27,001 bases of DNA from Hydromicrobium sp964415365 (GTDB lineage Bacteria > Actinomycetota > Humimicrobiia > Humimicrobiales > Humimicrobiaceae): positions 1-27,001 of the forward strand of contig CAYPYW010000028.1 of the NCBI GenBank assembly GCA_964415365.1, given 5' to 3'. The notes under the pieces are model-generated. The model was not told the origin of the DNA. It did no database searches and was given only the letters and a program-made list of their open reading frames with translations. A program made the position numbers and the translations under genes. Of the stretch, positions 7,318-15,242 are shown one piece after another. Positions within the stretch are counted from its first letter, which is position 1; each line of letters starts with the position of its first letter.

Positions 7318-8235
7318 ATGCAAGTTAAAAAAAATAAAGAATGGTCAAAATATAGGTTATTTGATAAATTATCACCTTATTTATTTTTGGCTCCATCATT
7401 GTTAGTTATTTTCCTAATTTTAATTTACCCAATTGGAAGATCGATATATCTTTCCTTTTTCGATTTGAATTTGATGCGTTCTATGGATGTAATGCATTTT
7501 GTTGGTTTTGACAACTTTGTACGTTTATTTAAAGAACCATATTTTTGGCAGTCTTTTTGGATTACGGTTGTTTATACTGTTGGGATGGCTGTAGGATCTT
7601 TTATTTTTGGACTGGTAGGGGCACTAATATTAAATTTAAAATTTAAAGGCCGTTCTACCGCAAGAGTTTTGATAATGTTACCTTGGGCAATTTCTCCAGT
7701 GGTCGCTAGCTTAATTTGGGTTTGGATGTTAGATAAAGATTTTGGAGTAGTTAATTATATTTTATTGGAAGCAAATGTAATATCCGATAAAGTTGGTTGG
7801 TTAATAACAGATGGTGGAGCATTATTTTCTGTTATAATAGTAACAATTTGGAAGTTTGCCCCAATAGCAACTGTCATGCTTTTAGCTGCCTTACAGTCGA
7901 TACCCAATCATTTGTATGAAGTTGCCAGGTTAGATGGAGCAAGTTCATATCATCAGTTTAGATATATCACATTACCTTCCATAAAACCGGTCAGTGCGAT
8001 ACTTTTTAATTTACTTATTCTTTGGGGTTTTAGGAGGTTTGAATATATTTTTCTAATGACAGGGGGAGGTCCTGCGAAAGCAACTGAAACTATGGTTATA
8101 AAGACATATTTAGAAGCTTTTAGAAATTGGGACGTAGGATATGCTTCTGCTATTGGTACATTTACTCTTGCGGTAGCTCTCCTTTTCAGCGTCGTATATT
8201 TGAAGATGACTTTTAGATCTCAGGGAGGGGTTTAA
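7318..8235 (+). CDS. Sugar-type ABC transporter permease (MalF/UgpA-like)
   Basis: This inner-membrane permease has 305 residues from ATG 7318. I prefer this start over TTG 7300 because GGAG at 7305-7308 is nine bases before the ATG. About six membrane segments are visible, beginning with YLFLAPSLLVIFLILIYPIG. The cytoplasmic EAA loop that docks the ATPase reads YEVARLDGASSYHQFRYITLP near residues 200-225. It pairs with the next gene to form the translocation channel for the binding protein at 1825. No ATP-binding subunit is encoded here; CUT1 importers often share a multipurpose MsmK/UgpC-type ATPase encoded elsewhere. Sixty-three bases separate it from the IpdB-like gene, so it is probably in the same operon. 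Confidence 0.92.
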   Translation: MQVKKNKEWSKYRLFDKLSPYLFLAPSLLVIFLILIYPIGRSIYLSFFDLNLMRSMDVMHFVGFDNFVRLFKEPYFWQSFWITVVYTVGMAVGSFIFGLVGALILNLKFKGRSTARVLIMLPWAISPVVASLIWVWMLDKDFGVVNYILLEANVISDKVGWLITDGGALFSVIIVTIWKFAPIATVMLLAALQSIPNHLYEVARLDGASSYHQFRYITLPSIKPVSAILFNLLILWGFRRFEYIFLMTGGGPAKATETMVIKTYLEAFRNWDVGYASAIGTFTLAVALLFSVVYLKMTFRSQGGV

Positions 8236-8237
8236 TA

Positions 8238-9065
8238 ATGAGCAATAAATATATTAGGTCAGTGTTGAAATATATAATAATTTTAATAATTTGTCTTATT
8301 GTAATTTTTCCAATGTACAGATTGTTTATAACTTCGTTAAGTAAACGTAGTGAATTATATGAATTTCCTCCTAAGTTTCTGCCGGATTTTACAACTACTA
8401 GCTATACAGATGTGTTAAGAGACTTCCCAATTTTGCGTTGGATGGGAAATACAACAATTGTGTCTGCAAGTACATCATTTATATCAATTATATTGGCTTC
8501 TTTTGCCGCATACAGCTTGTCACGATTTAGATTCAAAGGTCGTTGGTCAACATTAATTATGCTACTCATCACACAAATGATTCCAGGAACACTTTTAATA
8601 GTTCCCATATATCTTATTTTTATAAAAATGAATCTTTTAGATAATCTTTTGGGACTTATTATTGCGTATTCAACTTTTAGTCTTCCTTATTGCATATGGA
8701 TGTTAAAAGGTTATTTTGATTCAATTTCTATTGAACTTGATGAAGCTGCTATGATAGATGGTTGTAGCCGGCCTCGTCTTTTATTTACAATAATTTTTCC
8801 TCTGGCTTTACCTGGAATTGCTGCTACTGCGCTTTTTTCGTTTATAATGGGATGGGATGAATTTTTACTGGCAAAAGTTTTATTATCTACTCGGGGAAAT
8901 TGGGTAGTATCGGTCGGGATCAGCTCTTTTAATGGACAATATGGTGTATATCAGGATCAAATAGCAGCGGCTGGAGTTTTAATTAGCCTCCCGGTTTTAA
9001 TATTATTTTTCTACCTGCAGCGTTTTTTCGTATCAGGTCTGACTCAAGGAAGTATAAAAGGTTGA
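8238..9065 (+). CDS. Sugar-type ABC transporter permease (MalG/UgpE-like)
   Basis: This second channel subunit has 275 residues. Six membrane segments can be drawn, the first near residues 10-30 (IIILIICLIVIFPMYRLFI). The EAA loop is ELDEAAMIDGCSRPRLLF, a good match to the consensus, with the invariant Gly after DEAAMID. The ATG lies three bases after the previous stop, preceded by GGGAGGGG, so the two permeases are co-translated. The C-terminus LTQGSIKG is typical of the MalG branch. This is the last gene of the transport locus; nearly 200 bases without a gene follow. Confidence 0.93.
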   Translation: MSNKYIRSVLKYIIILIICLIVIFPMYRLFITSLSKRSELYEFPPKFLPDFTTTSYTDVLRDFPILRWMGNTTIVSASTSFISIILASFAAYSLSRFRFKGRWSTLIMLLITQMIPGTLLIVPIYLIFIKMNLLDNLLGLIIAYSTFSLPYCIWMLKGYFDSISIELDEAAMIDGCSRPRLLFTIIFPLALPGIAATALFSFIMGWDEFLLAKVLLSTRGNWVVSVGISSFNGQYGVYQDQIAAAGVLISLPVLILFFYLQRFFVSGLTQGSIKG

Positions 9066-9161
9066 TTCAAATAATTATTAATTTTATATATTTTTTAATT
9101 AGAAGGAATAAATTTAAAGATTTTGTAAGACTTTTGAATAGCATAGAGGTAGATTACGGAG

Positions 9162-9173
9162 ATCTTTAAAGAT
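9162..9173. promoter_or_regulatory. 12-bp perfect palindrome, candidate operator of the pentose locus
   Basis: ATCTTTAAAGAT at 9162-9173 is a perfect palindrome lying 90 bases upstream of the isomerase gene, in the 198-base gap after the permeases. No promoter close to consensus is evident around it. It may bind the ROK regulator encoded two genes later, but an AT-rich 12-mer palindrome could also arise by chance. Confidence 0.25.
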
Positions 9174-9263
9174 TAAAATGATAGTAAGCTTTTTGTGTTT
9201 TTTAACAATGTAGTACATCTTTTGTTTTAAATATTTTTTAGAAAGATTAAGAAAGGATTTTTA

Positions 9264-10655
9264 ATGGTAATAATAGGATTTGTTCCTTCCCATCGTGCTC
9301 CATTTAACAAAGAATGGGCAATTGATATGAGGGATAGGGTGATCAAATCAGTTAGAAAAAATATAAAAGAAGTTGAGTTAATATATCCTGATAAAGAATT
9401 AACAGATGGTGGACTGGTAACCTCTGTGAGAGATGCAGAATGGACTATAAAGTTATTTAAAGAAAGGGATATCCACGGACTAATTATAGGCATGATGACT
9501 TTTGGCGAGGAAATACCAAATCTTTTAATTGCGGAAGCTTTTGACAATCTACCAATTCAAATTTTTGCTACGAGAGAAGGACCATTTACTGAGGATGGAA
9601 ACAGAAAGTCAGATTCGTTCTGTGGTACCATATCTACTGCATCAGGACTTGTGAGAAGGAATGTAAAATTTGATTTTTCAGGGATTTATTTTCCGGAAGA
9701 AGAAGAATTCATATCTGGTGTGAGAAGGTTTTCTAAAGCGGTTAATGCCAACACTGGTTTTAAAGGAATGAGAATAGGCATACTTGGTCCAAGGCCAGCT
9801 CCTTTTGAAACCTGTGTCATAAATGAGATAGATCTAATAGAAAAATTTAGAATTAAGGTTGTACCTTTTACATTACTTAAGTTAAAAGCAGATATGAAAA
9901 GCACAAAAGATGGTGATATAAGAGAAATAAAAGATAGTATAAAGAAATCTTATGACTGTAAATTTGCAGACGACAAGATAATATCTAAAATTGCAAAACT
10001 CGAACATGTGCTTAAAAAATATGCTGAAAAGGAGAATCTTTCAGGCTTTGCAATACAATGCTGGACAGCTATGCAGGAAGAAATCGGAATATCTCCCTGT
10101 CTCGGCATGGGAAGATTAACAGACAGTGGTATAATGTGTGCTTGCGAGGTTGATATTCTTGGTGCAGTTACCATGGTCATACAGCATCTTTTAACATTTA
10201 AGAAGGACGTGCCTCATTTTATTGACTGGACTATACAGAACCAGAAAAATGAAAATACATTTTTAGCATGGCATTGTGGAAATGCTCCAATAAGTTTAAG
10301 ATGTAAATCTTGTAATCCTCAAATAAATACCCATTCGGTACTGGGCTGGCAGATTGGTTATGATAAAAGTTATGGAACAGCAGAATTTCAATTAAAAGAA
10401 GGACTTGTAACAATAAACAGACTTATAGAGATAGGCGGAAGGTTTAAAATGCTTTCTACAGTTGGAGAAGCAGTGCCTGATGATAGAATATTAAGAGGCT
10501 CCTGGAAATGGGTTAAGGTAAATGATTTGAAAAGACTTTACAGAACTATAATTGAGGAAGGTTTTGTGCATCATGCCAGCATGATTTTTGGAGACCTGAG
10601 AAAAGAGATAAATACTTTTTGTAAGTTTACAGGCATAGATGTTATAGAAGTCTAA
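9264..10655 (+). CDS. L-fucose/L-arabinose isomerase-fold protein, probable aldopentose isomerase
   Basis: This 463-residue protein is related to the fucose/arabinose isomerases, which use a metal ion (usually Mn2+) to interconvert aldoses and ketoses. Candidate metal ligands are a Glu in AMQEE (about residue 275), Glu295 in CACEVD, His337 in AWHCGN and His436/437 in FVHHASM. Their order matches the E-E-H-H set of L-arabinose isomerase. The N-terminal two-thirds diverges strongly from classical AraA, so it may be a non-orthologous replacement. AAAGGA precedes the ATG. Next in the locus come the ROK regulator, AraB and AraD, so making L-ribulose from L-arabinose is the most economical role. 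Fucose, rhamnose-type or other pentose substrates are alternatives. Confidence 0.75.
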   Translation: MVIIGFVPSHRAPFNKEWAIDMRDRVIKSVRKNIKEVELIYPDKELTDGGLVTSVRDAEWTIKLFKERDIHGLIIGMMTFGEEIPNLLIAEAFDNLPIQIFATREGPFTEDGNRKSDSFCGTISTASGLVRRNVKFDFSGIYFPEEEEFISGVRRFSKAVNANTGFKGMRIGILGPRPAPFETCVINEIDLIEKFRIKVVPFTLLKLKADMKSTKDGDIREIKDSIKKSYDCKFADDKIISKIAKLEHVLKKYAEKENLSGFAIQCWTAMQEEIGISPCLGMGRLTDSGIMCACEVDILGAVTMVIQHLLTFKKDVPHFIDWTIQNQKNENTFLAWHCGNAPISLRCKSCNPQINTHSVLGWQIGYDKSYGTAEFQLKEGLVTINRLIEIGGRFKMLSTVGEAVPDDRILRGSWKWVKVNDLKRLYRTIIEEGFVHHASMIFGDLRKEINTFCKFTGIDVIEV

Positions 10656-10701
10656 TTTTCTGAATTACGAATATTGTGTGTGGTAGGTTATAATTTAATA
10701 G

Positions 10702-10713
10702 TATAATTTTATT
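10702..10713 (+). promoter_or_regulatory. -10 box set for a leaderless transcript
   Basis: TATAAT at 10702-10707 ends six bases before the ATG at 10714, so the expected transcription start falls on or next to the start codon. The 24 bases before that ATG contain no purine-rich ribosome site. A second TATAAT lies at 10689-10694. The -35 region is weak: no TTGACA-like box lies at the proper distance. Internal promotion with a leaderless mRNA is an inference; read-through from the isomerase gene is also possible. Confidence 0.45.
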
Positions 10714-11973
10714 ATGGTTTACGGAAGAGAAAAAAATAATATTTCACTGAAAGAAATAAATAAGAAAAATATACTTAAAATAGTAATGGATATTGGGCCA
10801 ATCTCTCGAATTGACATATCAAAGAGGCTTAAAATAAGTCGTCCTACTACTTCAGCTTATATAAGCGATCTGATTGAAGATGGCCTCATAGGAGAAATTG
10901 GTAAAAGTGACTCAACTTCGTCCGGTGGTAAAAAAGCAGTACTGCTTCAATTTAATGGCAAGGCAGGCTACATATTGGGGGCAATGATAGGAGTAAAGAC
11001 TATCAGGATTGCTCTTACAGATTTGAGTTCAAACATAGTGGATATAATAAAAATTCCTACTGAGGAATGGCAGGGGCCGGACGCAGTTGTAGATAAGCTG
11101 GCAAAAAACTTGAAAAAGGTTATTAAAGCATCCAGGATTAATAAAGAGAAAGTAATAGGCATTGGAATAGGAGCTACAGGTCTGGTTGACAGTAGAAAGG
11201 GTATGGTTATTTTTTCGCCAAATTTAGATGGGTGGAATAATATAAAATTAAAGGAAATTATAGAAGAGAAAATTGGTTTTCCTACTTTTATTGAAAATGA
11301 GTGTAGAGTGCAGGCAATTGCGGAGAAAAAATATGGACTTGCTAAGAATATTAATAATTTTGTATGTGTAGAGACAGGAGTTGGTATAGGTACTGGTGTA
11401 TTTATAGATAATAAGCTCGTGGTCGGAGATAAAGGAATGGCTGGAGAGGTTGGGCATATAATAACCAATCTTGCGGGATCCAGAAAGTGTCATTGTGGTA
11501 ATGTCGGATGTCTTGAAACTTTATGCTCGATTAATTCTCTAATAGAAGATATAATGGCTGATATTAAAAAGAGCAGGAAGTCTACTGGTTATAGTGGTGA
11601 TAAGCTTGAAATAGAGGATTTATACATGCTTTATGAGCAAGGTGATGAGATAGTTACCAAAAATGTGGAAAAAAATGCTGAATACCTGGGTATCGGAATT
11701 TCCAATACAATTAAAATGTTTAATCCGGAGCTTATCATAATTCACGGTGAAGTTATTAAATTTGGGGAAAAGTATTTAAAAAAAGTTAAGGAATCAGTTT
11801 CCAGAAATACTTTTCCAAAGGTTAAAGATAGTTATAATATTCAGCTTTCAAAGTTGGGAGAAAATGTCGGGGTTATTGGAGCGACATCCATTGTTTTTGA
11901 AAACATTTTTGATCTTGAGAGCTCCAATATTGCCGGTCATTATATTATAAAGAAGAAATTAAGCAGAGTTTAA
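10714..11973 (+). CDS. ROK-family transcriptional regulator (NagC/XylR-like)
   Basis: This 419-residue protein has an N-terminal winged helix-turn-helix (about residues 15-65, with ISRIDISKRLKISRPTTSAYISDL) joined to a ROK sugar-kinase-like domain. The zinc motif is intact: His248, Cys259, Cys261 and Cys266 (C-H-C-G-x-x-G-C-L-E). The position that is the catalytic Asp in ROK kinases (N-D) is Glu196 here (NECR), so it is probably a sensor and not a kinase. XylR/NagC-type proteins repress sugar genes until a sugar binds. Its place between the isomerase and AraB makes it the likely repressor of the pentose locus. No ribosome-binding site precedes the ATG and a -10 box ends six bases upstream, which suggests a leaderless mRNA. 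Confidence 0.88.
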   Translation: MVYGREKNNISLKEINKKNILKIVMDIGPISRIDISKRLKISRPTTSAYISDLIEDGLIGEIGKSDSTSSGGKKAVLLQFNGKAGYILGAMIGVKTIRIALTDLSSNIVDIIKIPTEEWQGPDAVVDKLAKNLKKVIKASRINKEKVIGIGIGATGLVDSRKGMVIFSPNLDGWNNIKLKEIIEEKIGFPTFIENECRVQAIAEKKYGLAKNINNFVCVETGVGIGTGVFIDNKLVVGDKGMAGEVGHIITNLAGSRKCHCGNVGCLETLCSINSLIEDIMADIKKSRKSTGYSGDKLEIEDLYMLYEQGDEIVTKNVEKNAEYLGIGISNTIKMFNPELIIIHGEVIKFGEKYLKKVKESVSRNTFPKVKDSYNIQLSKLGENVGVIGATSIVFENIFDLESSNIAGHYIIKKKLSRV

Positions 11974-12005
11974 ATTAGGCTGTAGTGGATACCTGAATAA
12001 AAACT

Positions 12006-13667
12006 ATGATGGAATCCAGATATACAATAGGTATAGATTTTGGTACTGATTCTATAAGATCGATTGTTGTAGATACCTCCACTGGTAAAGAACTATCATC
12101 CAGTGTTTCTTATTTTAAAAGATGGATAGAAGGAAAGTACTGTAACCCTGATAAAAACCAGTTCCGTCAGCACCCTTTAGATCATATTGAATCCCTTGAG
12201 CAGTCAATAGCAAGTGTAATAAAAGAAGTTCCATCGTATGTAAAAAATAATATAGCAGGTATAGGAGTGGGTACAACTGGTTCCACTGTTGGGCCAGTAG
12301 ATAAAAGTGGCACGGCACTAGCTTTAAAGAAAGAATTTTCCGATAACCCCAATGCTATGTTTATAATGTGGAAGGATCATACCGCGGTAGAAGAAGCAGA
12401 GCTGATAAACAAGATTGCTAAATCCTGGGGAGGAGAAGATTATACCAAATATGAAGGAGGAGTATATTCTTCTGAGTGGTTCTGGTCAAAAATACTTCAC
12501 ACATTAAAAGAAGACGATAAAGTAAAAAATGCTGCTTTCTCATGGGTTGAGCATGCAGACTGGATACCTGCTATTCTTACCGGCACCACAGATCCATTGA
12601 GATTAAAACGAAGCAGGTGTGCAGCAGGACATAAAGCAATGTGGCATGTTTCCTGGGGAGGACTTCCTCCAGAAGAGTTCCTGGTAAAAATATCCCCTCT
12701 GCTATCCAGCTTAAGAGATAGGTTATATAGCAAAACTTATACTTCGGATAATTCCACAGGAGGACTGTCTGCCGAGTGGGCAGAAAGATTGGGTTTAAAA
12801 GAAGGCATTCCTGTATCTGTAGGTGCTTATGATGCTCACATAGGAGCAGTAGGGGCAGGAATTAGTCCGGGTACCTTTGTAAAAATAATCGGCACCTCCA
12901 GCTGTGATATAGTAGTAAGCCCGAAAAATGAAATTGGAGAGAAACTGGTAGCTGGCATATGCGGTCAGGTTGATGGTTCTGTAATACCTGGTATGATAGG
13001 ATTGGAGGCAGGGCAATCTGCCTACGGTGATGTTTACGCCTGGTTCAGGGATTTACTTTCCTGGCCGCTTGAGAATCTATTTTTAACTGCTCTGGATAAA
13101 AAAGAAATAAAGAAAGCAGTTGATTTAATTATTCCCAGGCTTACTGAAGCAGCTTCCAAAATAGACCCCCAAAATAGCAGTCTGGTTGCTATTGATTGGT
13201 TGAATGGAAGAAGAACCCCTTATGCAGACCAGAAACTAAAGGGAGCAGTTTTAGGTTTGACTCTTGGAACCAATGCGCCCAAACTGTTTAGAGCATTGAT
13301 TGAGGCAACTGCTTTTGGAGCGAAAGCTATTGTAGAAAGATTTAATGAGGAAAATATTGCGGTAAGTGAGATTGCGGCTATAGGAGGAGTACCCAAGAAA
13401 TCACCATTAGCTATGCAAATACTATCCGATGTGCTGAATATGCCGGTAAAAGTAACAAAATCAGAGCAGGCTGTAGCCCTGGGAGCTGCCATGTTTGGAG
13501 CAGTGGTAGCTGGAATATATAGTTCGGTAGAAGAAGCTCAGAAACATATGGCATCAGGGTTTGAGACCATATATTATCCGGATAAGAAAAATATTTCTGT
13601 TTACAATAATATGTATGCCAGATACAAGAAGTTAGGAAGTATACTGGAAAGTGAATTAAGAAAATGA
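12006..13667 (+). CDS. araB: Ribulokinase AraB (FGGY carbohydrate kinase)
   Basis: This enzyme phosphorylates L-ribulose with ATP to L-ribulose 5-phosphate. Its 553 residues are close to E. coli AraB in length. Long stretches match AraB closely: IGIDFGTDSIRSIVVD at the N-terminus, NPNAMFIMWKDHTAVEEAE, GGVYSSEWFWSKILH, GICGQVDGSVIPG and DWLNGRRTP. The catalytic Asp of the FGGY family is Asp276 in GAYDAHIGAVG. The tandem ATG at 12006/12009 fits the family N-terminus, although no clear ribosome site precedes it. It overlaps araD by four bases (ATGA), so the two are translationally coupled. It follows the ROK regulator by 32 bases, probably in one transcript. Confidence 0.95.
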   Translation: MMESRYTIGIDFGTDSIRSIVVDTSTGKELSSSVSYFKRWIEGKYCNPDKNQFRQHPLDHIESLEQSIASVIKEVPSYVKNNIAGIGVGTTGSTVGPVDKSGTALALKKEFSDNPNAMFIMWKDHTAVEEAELINKIAKSWGGEDYTKYEGGVYSSEWFWSKILHTLKEDDKVKNAAFSWVEHADWIPAILTGTTDPLRLKRSRCAAGHKAMWHVSWGGLPPEEFLVKISPLLSSLRDRLYSKTYTSDNSTGGLSAEWAERLGLKEGIPVSVGAYDAHIGAVGAGISPGTFVKIIGTSSCDIVVSPKNEIGEKLVAGICGQVDGSVIPGMIGLEAGQSAYGDVYAWFRDLLSWPLENLFLTALDKKEIKKAVDLIIPRLTEAASKIDPQNSSLVAIDWLNGRRTPYADQKLKGAVLGLTLGTNAPKLFRALIEATAFGAKAIVERFNEENIAVSEIAAIGGVPKKSPLAMQILSDVLNMPVKVTKSEQAVALGAAMFGAVVAGIYSSVEEAQKHMASGFETIYYPDKKNISVYNNMYARYKKLGSILESELRK

Positions 13668-14380
13668 GCCTACTAAAATTGAAAAAAGAAGTATACAAGG
13701 CTAATATTAAACTTTACAGTAGCGGTCTGGTTACATCTACATTCGGAAACGTATCTGGAATTGATAGAAGTAGGTCACTTGTAGCTATTAAACCCAGTGG
13801 CATACCTTATAGTAAATTAACTCCTGAAGATATGGTGCTGGTAGACCCTGGAGGGAATAAAATAGAAGGAAAACTGAATCCTTCTTCGGATACTAAAACT
13901 CACCTGGAGCTTTATAAAAAATTTCCTGATATCGGCGGAGTAGCACACACACACTCAATCTATGCTACCGCCTGGGCACAATCCGGAAAAGCCATACCTT
14001 GCCTCGGTACCACTCATGCAGATTTTTTTTATGGAGAAATCCCCTGCACTAAGATCATAAGTAGTAGCTGCATATTAAAAGATTATGAACTGGAGACGGG
14101 AAAATTAATTGTGGATACTTTTAAATCTATAGATTATCACCACATGAAAGCAGTGCTGGTTGCATCCCATGGTCCTTTTAGCTGGGGAGAAAGTGCAGAA
14201 GAGGCTGTAAAAATTAGTATTGCACTGGAGGAAATTGCAAAGATTGCACTTTTTTCGGTAATAATTAACCCGGCTCTTGGAAATATAAAGAAGAGCCTGC
14301 TTGATAAGCACTATTTGAGAAAACACGGGGAAGGCGCTTATTATGGGCAGAAAAATAGTGGTAAAACAATTCAATTATAG
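13664..14380 (+). CDS. araD: L-ribulose-5-phosphate 4-epimerase AraD
   Basis: This class II aldolase-family epimerase converts L-ribulose 5-phosphate to D-xylulose 5-phosphate, which enters the pentose phosphate or phosphoketolase route. It has 238 residues, close to the E. coli length of 231. The zinc ligands His95 and His97 (VAHTHS) sit at the same numbers as in E. coli AraD; the third is His169 (ASHGPFSW). The substrate loop GNVSGIDRSR and the THADFFYG segment are present. The ATG lies inside the araB stop (ATGA). With AraB it completes the lower arabinose pathway. A fuculose-phosphate aldolase is unlikely given the pairing and motif match. Confidence 0.93.
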   Translation: MSLLKLKKEVYKANIKLYSSGLVTSTFGNVSGIDRSRSLVAIKPSGIPYSKLTPEDMVLVDPGGNKIEGKLNPSSDTKTHLELYKKFPDIGGVAHTHSIYATAWAQSGKAIPCLGTTHADFFYGEIPCTKIISSSCILKDYELETGKLIVDTFKSIDYHHMKAVLVASHGPFSWGESAEEAVKISIALEEIAKIALFSVIINPALGNIKKSLLDKHYLRKHGEGAYYGQKNSGKTIQL

Positions 14381-14417
14381 TAGCCTGATTAAATAGACAA
14401 TAAATTCTTACCTTAAA

Positions 14418-14906
14418 GTGAATAACGGAAAATTTAAAAAAGTTGTTTTAATCAATATGGGCGTAGCGTTTCTTTACGGGGTGATAATTTGTCCTATAAT
14501 TACGTTTATTTTTTATATTGGAAGTGGTGGGACAGGTGTTCGGGACAGTGGATTGGGATTTATGGAAGGGCTATACCCGGTCATCAGATTTGGTTTAATT
14601 ATCGGTGTTCTGTTCGGGTTTATATTTGCTGTTATTACAGGAATGTTATTCAGACCTTTTAAAAGTATTGTCTTTTTTAGGGATGAAGATAGTTTCTTAT
14701 CTGCTTTAGATATGGCTATGGGTAGAATTAATTATGAATTATACAAGCGAGATGGTGTCTCATACATTTTCAGGGAAAAAAGAGGCAAGCTGGCTGGTAT
14801 CTCGGTCATGATAAGAGATAATAAAGCGATTATCTACGGGCATTTCAATAAAGTTAAAAGTTTAAAGAAATACCTCTCAGGTCAATCTCCATTAAATAAA
14901 AGATAA
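14418..14906 (+). CDS. Hypothetical two-helix membrane protein
   Basis: I do not recognise this 162-residue protein. Two strong hydrophobic segments lie at about residues 8-33 and 55-78, separated by a Gly-rich stretch (GSGGTGVRDSG), followed by a soluble, basic C-terminal domain of about 80 residues with a mixed alpha/beta look (ISVMIRDNKAIIYGHF). The start is GTG with little ribosome-site support; an ATG at 14457 is an in-frame alternative that would shorten the first helix. It follows araD by 37 bases but has no evident link to arabinose metabolism. Confidence 0.6.
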   Translation: MNNGKFKKVVLINMGVAFLYGVIICPIITFIFYIGSGGTGVRDSGLGFMEGLYPVIRFGLIIGVLFGFIFAVITGMLFRPFKSIVFFRDEDSFLSALDMAMGRINYELYKRDGVSYIFREKRGKLAGISVMIRDNKAIIYGHFNKVKSLKKYLSGQSPLNKR

Positions 14907-15242
14907 GTTTTATTTGTTATAGAGTATTTACGGTAGTAGACTGTAATTGTTAGTTGGAATTGAAAAAATGAAGTTAAATTCTGCAACTTTATTTAAATAC
15001 AGAAAATCAAAAATTCTAAAAAGGACAGTTTTTTGGTAAAAAAATTGATAAAAGCAAAAAAATTGGTATTTTTTTGTAAAATTTTTGTGATTTTGAAATT
15101 TTTTGACGTTTTAGCTGTATTTTTAATAAAATTTTTAGTATAATCATAAAAATAATTAATTTGTTAGAAGAAATATTATATTTTTTGGTTTGAAAAGCAT
15201 ATTTTATAAGAAAAACTGTCTATAAAATAATGGAGGAAGAAT
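14907..15242. other. 336-base gene-free AT-rich region before the PEP carboxykinase gene
   Basis: This stretch has no credible coding frame. It is very A/T rich with many T- and A-runs (roughly 15030-15140), which may bend the DNA. It contains the promoter at 15103-15132, a ten-base inverted repeat pair GACAGTTTTT (15024-15033) and AAAAACTGTC (15211-15220) that could fold the leader or bring two DNA sites together, and the strong ribosome site GGAGGAAG just before 15243. I see no riboswitch pattern I can name. Confidence 0.6.
15103..15132 (+). promoter_or_regulatory. Probable promoter of the PEP carboxykinase gene
   Basis: TTGACG at 15103-15108 and TAAAAT at 15127-15132 are 18 bases apart, each a 5/6 match to consensus. 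The start would be near 15139, giving a leader of about 100 bases. T-runs just upstream (15070-15102) resemble an UP-element-like AT tract. Confidence 0.6.

Noticed and set aside
10968..11468. 166-codon open frame antisense to the ROK gene
   Set aside because: It lies wholly inside a well-supported gene, has low-complexity Pro/Ser/Ile composition and no family resemblance, so it is a shadow frame.
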